From NCBI GenBank assembly GCA_002452325.1, contig DKFG01000050.1, positions 51,063-65,130 of the forward strand: DNA of 14,068 nucleotides, given 5' to 3'. The notes beneath the pieces were generated by a model. It was not told where the DNA came from and did no database searches. It was given only the letters and a program-made list of their open reading frames with translations. The DNA comes from Geobacter sp. UBA6802. Lineage in GTDB: Bacteria; Desulfobacterota; Desulfuromonadia; Geobacterales; Pseudopelobacteraceae. Below are positions 8,408 to 14,068 of the stretch, piece by piece (positions within the stretch are counted from its first letter, which is position 1; each line of letters opens with the position of its first letter). The position numbers were made by a program, and so were the translations under genes.

Positions 8408-9930
8408 ACCGCTCCCTCTGTTGTGCGGCCAGCCAGTAACCGGCTAGCCAGTTCCCGTTCTTCCTGTTTGTCCTGCAGCCGGTTACGAATCTCCGCAAAC
8501 CTGGGCAGATGTTCCAGAAAGAGCGTAAGCAACTGCGGATCAAAGAAGGTACCATACCCCTCTTTCATAATCGCCACGGCCTGTTCCATGCTGAACGGCT
8601 TTTTATAGGGGCGCTCCGACAACAGGGCGTCAAAGATATCCACAATGGTGACGATCCGGGCCGTCAGGGCGATATCCTCACCGCGCAGGCCGTTGGGGTA
8701 GCCACTGCCATCCCATTTTTCGTGGTGCTGCAGGGCAATGGTACGCCCCAGCTCAAGAGAAGGGAAGTTGCCCGCCTCTGCCAGCAAGGTCTCTCCCAGC
8801 GTGGTATGCAGGCGGATGGTCTGCATCTCTTGGTCAGTCAGTCGCCCCGGCTTCAGCAGCACCTGGTCCGGTATCCCCACCTTGCCCACATCATGCAGCG
8901 GTGAGGCCAGCCTGATCAGCTCGGTCATCTCCTGCGACAGACCGGCCAGGGTGGCCAGGGTGGCGGCCATTTCACTGATCCGACGGGTATGCTGGCCGGT
9001 CTCCAGATCGCGGAACTCGGCCGCACGGCCCAGACGCAGGCAGATCTCGTACTCGGCAGCACGGGAGAGGGACAGGGCCGCCTCGGCAGCGCGATTGGCC
9101 CGTTGCAGGTCACGGTTGCTTGTGTGCAGCCTGGTGGTGATGACACTGATCTGACGGCCCAGCAGACCGCCCACGGTCAGCACGGTCAGCACCACCAGAC
9201 CCACCAGCAACGTCTGGCCGTTGCTATAGCGCTGCTCTTGCGCGGCCAGGGTTGTCTCCAGCTGTTGCATCCGGGTGGCGCTTTCGTAAAAGATCCGGTT
9301 GGTGTTTTCATGGAGCCTGACAAACAGCGAAGAGGTCTCTTTGAAAAACAGCTTGGTCTCCATCTCGGCAGTGGAAAGCCGGGGAATGCTGCCGGATTCG
9401 CGGGCCTGCTCTCGGCGCTGCAGCAGCACCTCCACTTGATCAGCCTTGACCTTGATCAGCTCAATGTGCGGCTCCAGCTCTATGGCAGCCAGCAGACTGG
9501 AGGGGTCATCAGGATCAGGGTGGTACACCACCCGACGTTCCATCCGGTCAACCCCTTCCAGGTTCAGACCAATCTGCTGGCCAAAGTTACCCCCCTGTTG
9601 CAGTACGTTCAGCGACTGCTGTACCCGCTTGATACGCCCGTTAATCTCTTCTCTGATCATGGCCTGACGCCGCAGGCTGGTGGAGGTGGCCATCCGTAAA
9701 AAATCAAGCTCCATGGCCATTACGGTGCGGGAGATATCTTCGGCAATAAACTGACGGGCCCGTTCGTTGGCCCCCTGCTGTTCCAGCTGTTTCAGCAGAC
9801 GCGACGTGACACTGTTGATGACCGTGATGGCGATGATGCCGACGCAGAACAGCAACAGCAACAGCAACACGGTACGACCGGCACGGGGCAGGCTGGGGCT
9901 ATCTGGAAGCGTATCGTGTTGTGGTTCCAT
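8404..9930 (-). CDS. Membrane-anchored HD-GYP protein, probable c-di-GMP phosphodiesterase
   Basis: A 508-residue protein. TM1 (about 20-41) is Leu-rich. A mostly helical periplasmic region (about 42-236) and TM2 (about 238-261) follow, then a short coiled linker and an HD-GYP domain (about 290-490). The catalytic signatures are complete: H314 in TGQHTRR, H346-D347 in LHDVGKVGIPD, H402-H403-E404 in HHEKWDGSGYP with GYP at 410-412, and DIFDAL. Family members hydrolyse cyclic di-GMP using a metal centre, so lowering c-di-GMP is the expected role. The periplasmic region is homologous to that of the upstream hybrid kinase: residues 122-178 match it at 29 of 57 positions without gaps, and 194-221 match at 19 of 28. 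Start ATG 9930 lies 13 nt after that kinase's stop; the nearby ribosome site (TAGG, 9 nt away) is weak. The open frame continues upstream to 10287 but only inside the kinase gene. No GGDEF cyclase is seen in the window. Confidence 0.94.
   Translation of the reverse strand: MEPQHDTLPDSPSLPRAGRTVLLLLLLFCVGIIAITVINSVTSRLLKQLEQQGANERARQFIAEDISRTVMAMELDFLRMATSTSLRRQAMIREEINGRIKRVQQSLNVLQQGGNFGQQIGLNLEGVDRMERRVVYHPDPDDPSSLLAAIELEPHIELIKVKADQVEVLLQRREQARESGSIPRLSTAEMETKLFFKETSSLFVRLHENTNRIFYESATRMQQLETTLAAQEQRYSNGQTLLVGLVVLTVLTVGGLLGRQISVITTRLHTSNRDLQRANRAAEAALSLSRAAEYEICLRLGRAAEFRDLETGQHTRRISEMAATLATLAGLSQEMTELIRLASPLHDVGKVGIPDQVLLKPGRLTDQEMQTIRLHTTLGETLLAEAGNFPSLELGRTIALQHHEKWDGSGYPNGLRGEDIALTARIVTIVDIFDALLSERPYKKPFSMEQAVAIMKEGYGTFFDPQLLTLFLEHLPRFAEIRNRLQDKQEERELASRLLAGRTTEGAV
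8412..8418 (-). promoter_or_regulatory. Ribosome binding site for the multi-pass membrane kinase
   Basis: GAGGGAG lies 4 nt before ATG 8407 and inside the end of the HD-GYP gene. The start overlaps the HD-GYP stop as ATGA, so translation of the two is probably coupled. Confidence 0.7.
9848..9868. repeat. Hexanucleotide tandem repeat (AACAGC, 3.5 units)
   Basis: The repeat encodes alternating CTG/TTG leucine codons in TM1 of the HD-GYP protein. The unit is a multiple of three, so slippage would change the number of leucines without shifting the frame. It is short and may simply reflect leucine codon use. Confidence 0.6.
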
Positions 9931-9943
9931 AGTGAGTAACCTA

Positions 9944-12778
<2,835 letters not shown>

Positions 12779-12784
12779 GGCGAT

Positions 12785-13567
12785 CTAGTTCCCGGCCTTA
12801 CTGACACTCACAAAACCGTAACGCCGGAAAATGGCCTGCCCCTGAGGCCCGGCTGCAAAATCCATGTACTTGCGGGCCAGAACCTTGTTGGCGGAAAACG
12901 TCAGCATAGTCAGCTGCAGCTCGTGGGGGGGGGCTATGGTGGGCGGCAGATCAAGTACATCAACATGGGCCGCATTGTCAGGGAAATACCCGGTGGCACG
13001 CCAGCTTAAGGTAACATCAGCCACACTGCGCCGCATGGACTGCATGATGGAGCGGGAATCAGGCAGCATCTGTGCCGCCTTGGCTGCCACCTTGTCGTAG
13101 ATACCGGCCTGGACCAGGATGCGACGGGATTCAACCCCCACGCTGCCGCTTTCGCTGCTGCCCAACACCACGGCCAGATCCTTGCGCAGCAGCTCTTTCA
13201 GATCAGGCTTTACCTTTTTCGGGTTGCCTTTCTGCACCATGATGGCCATCTGGTTGTACCCCAGGGTCACATACTCCCCCAGCAGCCCTTCCGGTTGATG
13301 CCTGATCCTGAAGATCGGCTCCCCCGGCAGGTAGAGATCACCCTGGCGGCTCTTTCTGGCGCTCTGGTACAAGTCTTCTGACCCGCCCTGGGCAATGGCG
13401 ATGGTTACTTTTTCCTGCTTTTCAAACAGGCGGGCAATGTCGGTTATGGGCCGTACCATGGTGATGCCGCAATAGATCAGCAGATGTGAACTGTTGGCAG
13501 ATGACGGTACGACCGTGACCAGCAGTGCGATGAACAGAAACATGAACAACCGGACGTGAAAAAACAT
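12785..13567 (-). CDS. Periplasmic solute-binding protein, ModA-like (type II fold), orphan
   Basis: A 260-residue secreted protein. An N-terminal signal peptide (MFFHVRLF then a hydrophobic run to about residue 22) ends near VPSSA, a plausible signal-peptidase I site; no lipobox is seen. The mature part looks like the extracellular solute-binding family of molybdate-type ModA proteins, with LLIYCGITMVRPITDIARLF, QGGSEDLYQSA, GYNQMAIMVQKGNP and the hinge-like SSESGSVGVESRRIL. The usual ModA oxyanion-contact Ser near the first strand is not obvious, so the ligand is uncertain. ATG 13567 follows GGAGGT by 4 nt. A GTG at 13588 would place seven residues before the signal peptide and is rejected. 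No permease or ATPase gene lies nearby; the gene sits directly before two membrane receptors, which suggests a sensory rather than transport role (inference). A C9 tract on the coding strand lies within the gene at 12925-12933. Confidence 0.9.
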   Translation of the reverse strand: MFFHVRLFMFLFIALLVTVVPSSANSSHLLIYCGITMVRPITDIARLFEKQEKVTIAIAQGGSEDLYQSARKSRQGDLYLPGEPIFRIRHQPEGLLGEYVTLGYNQMAIMVQKGNPKKVKPDLKELLRKDLAVVLGSSESGSVGVESRRILVQAGIYDKVAAKAAQMLPDSRSIMQSMRRSVADVTLSWRATGYFPDNAAHVDVLDLPPTIAPPHELQLTMLTFSANKVLARKYMDFAAGPQGQAIFRRYGFVSVSKAGN

Positions 13568-13571
13568 ACCT

Positions 13572-13577
13572 ACCTCC
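13572..13577 (-). promoter_or_regulatory. Ribosome binding site for the solute-binding protein
   Basis: A consensus GGAGGT 4 nt before ATG 13567. It is the best ribosome site in the window and fixes the start so that the protein opens directly with its signal peptide. Confidence 0.85.
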
Positions 13578-13581
13578 CATG

Positions 13582-13601
13582 CAAACACATAGTTGTGTAT
13601 G
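13582..13601. other. Short dyad/hairpin in the gap before the solute-binding protein gene
   Basis: A 5-bp perfect inverted repeat (ACACA/TGTGT) around a 4-nt loop extends to 7 pairs with one mismatch. It lies in the 57-nt gap between the chemotaxis receptor and the binding-protein gene, a few nt upstream of the ribosome site. No U-run follows, so it is not a convincing terminator. It could be an operator or a leader hairpin, or chance. I saw no convincing -35/-10 or -24/-12 promoter in this gap. Confidence 0.3.
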
Positions 13602-13624
13602 CCGTGTTACCTTACGGTTTTGAC

Positions 13625-14068
13625 CTACACCCTGAAGCGCATCACCAGCTGTTCAAGCTCTTCCGCCAAATGAGAAAGACTGAGGGCTGCTGTTGCTGTT
13701 TCATTGGCACTCTGAGCCGTTTCCTGGGTTATCAACGTCATTTGGTGAATGTTATTGGTTATCTCATTGGTGGTGGCAGTCTGTTCCTCTGCAGCGGTTG
13801 CTATCTGGTTGATCTGCATGGTCACCTCGCTCACCTGAGCCAGAATTTCCTGCAGGGCCTCGCCGGAGCGAGCCGCCACCACGGTCTCCTCTTCAACCTC
13901 CTGGACTCCCCGGCCCATCTCTTCGACTGCTGTGCGAGTTTCAGACTGGATCGCCTTGATCATATCACCGATTTCACGGGTAGCCTTGGTGGTCCGTTCG
14001 GCCAGGGCTCGCACCTCGTCGGCAACAACGGCAAAGCCGCGTCCCTGTTCACCGGCACGGGCCGCCTC
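13625..14068 (-). CDS. Methyl-accepting chemotaxis protein, C-terminal part (partial at right edge)
   Basis: The visible 147 residues begin in the highly conserved cytoplasmic hairpin (EAARAGEQGRGFAVVADEVR), the part that contacts CheA and CheW. They run down the return helix of the coiled coil. A typical methylation-helix motif is seen at ATAAEEQTATTNEI. The protein ends in LEQLVMRFRV with no NWETF-type CheR-docking pentapeptide. The N-terminal sensor, transmembrane and HAMP parts are outside the window, so the stimulus is unknown. The gene ends 57 nt before the solute-binding protein on the same strand. It could belong to the same transcript or be an independent neighbour; no clear terminator separates them. 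Confidence 0.95.
   Translation of the reverse strand, partial: EAARAGEQGRGFAVVADEVRALAERTTKATREIGDMIKAIQSETRTAVEEMGRGVQEVEEETVVAARSGEALQEILAQVSEVTMQINQIATAAEEQTATTNEITNNIHQMTLITQETAQSANETATAALSLSHLAEELEQLVMRFRV

Noticed and set aside
12785..13567. Molybdate transport operon (modABC)
   Set aside because: No permease or ATPase gene is adjacent on either side; the neighbours are a chemotaxis receptor and a sensor kinase.
13568..13588. GTG start 21 nt upstream for the solute-binding protein
   Set aside because: It would run through the consensus ribosome site and put acidic residues before the signal peptide. ATG 13567 is far better placed.
13568..13624. Rho-independent terminator after the chemotaxis receptor
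   Set aside because: The only hairpin is AT-rich and weak, has no following U-run, and sits next to the next gene's ribosome site.

Overview
The window is a dense stretch of minus-strand signal-transduction genes, transcribed right to left with almost no non-coding DNA. Moderate-to-high GC, many multi-domain hybrid kinases, PAS and Cache sensors, an HD-GYP protein and a chemotaxis receptor suggest a motile, environmentally responsive Gram-negative bacterium. Overall style fits a Geobacter-like deltaproteobacterium (Desulfuromonadota), but this is inference from gene style, not a marker gene.

Layout in order of transcription. At 14068-13625 is the C-terminal half of a methyl-accepting chemotaxis protein, cut by the right edge. 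After 57 nt comes an orphan ModA-like periplasmic solute-binding protein (13567-12785), with no transporter genes visible. Six nt later is a BarA/TorS-style hybrid kinase with one helical periplasmic sensor, HisKA, HATPase, two receiver domains and an HPt (12778-9944). An HD-GYP protein, a probable cyclic-di-GMP phosphodiesterase (9930-8404), follows. Its periplasmic sensor is clearly homologous to that of the preceding kinase. Then come a multi-pass membrane/Cache/HAMP/PAS/PAS hybrid kinase with receiver and HPt (8407-4442), a Cache/HAMP/PAS/PAS hybrid kinase with receiver (4445-1461), a NarL/LuxR response regulator (1474-854), and the front of a receiver-PAS protein that almost certainly continues into another histidine kinase (853-1, cut by the left edge).

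The last five genes are linked by 4-nt and 14-nt overlaps or direct abutment, and the first three by gaps of 6-13 nt, so 13567 to the left edge reads as one operon. It contains three complete kinase cores plus one probable, six receiver domains and two HPt domains. The likely outputs are transcription (NarL-type regulator) and c-di-GMP turnover (HD-GYP).

Most interesting reading: the orphan binding protein may deliver one ligand signal to two membrane receptors that share the same sensor domain, one a phosphorelay kinase and the other a c-di-GMP phosphodiesterase. This would combine the logic of TorT/TorS and NspS/MbaA. It is a hypothesis from gene order and sequence similarity. No RNA genes, insertion sequences, CRISPR arrays or clear terminators were seen, and every gene away from the edges is an intact frame.
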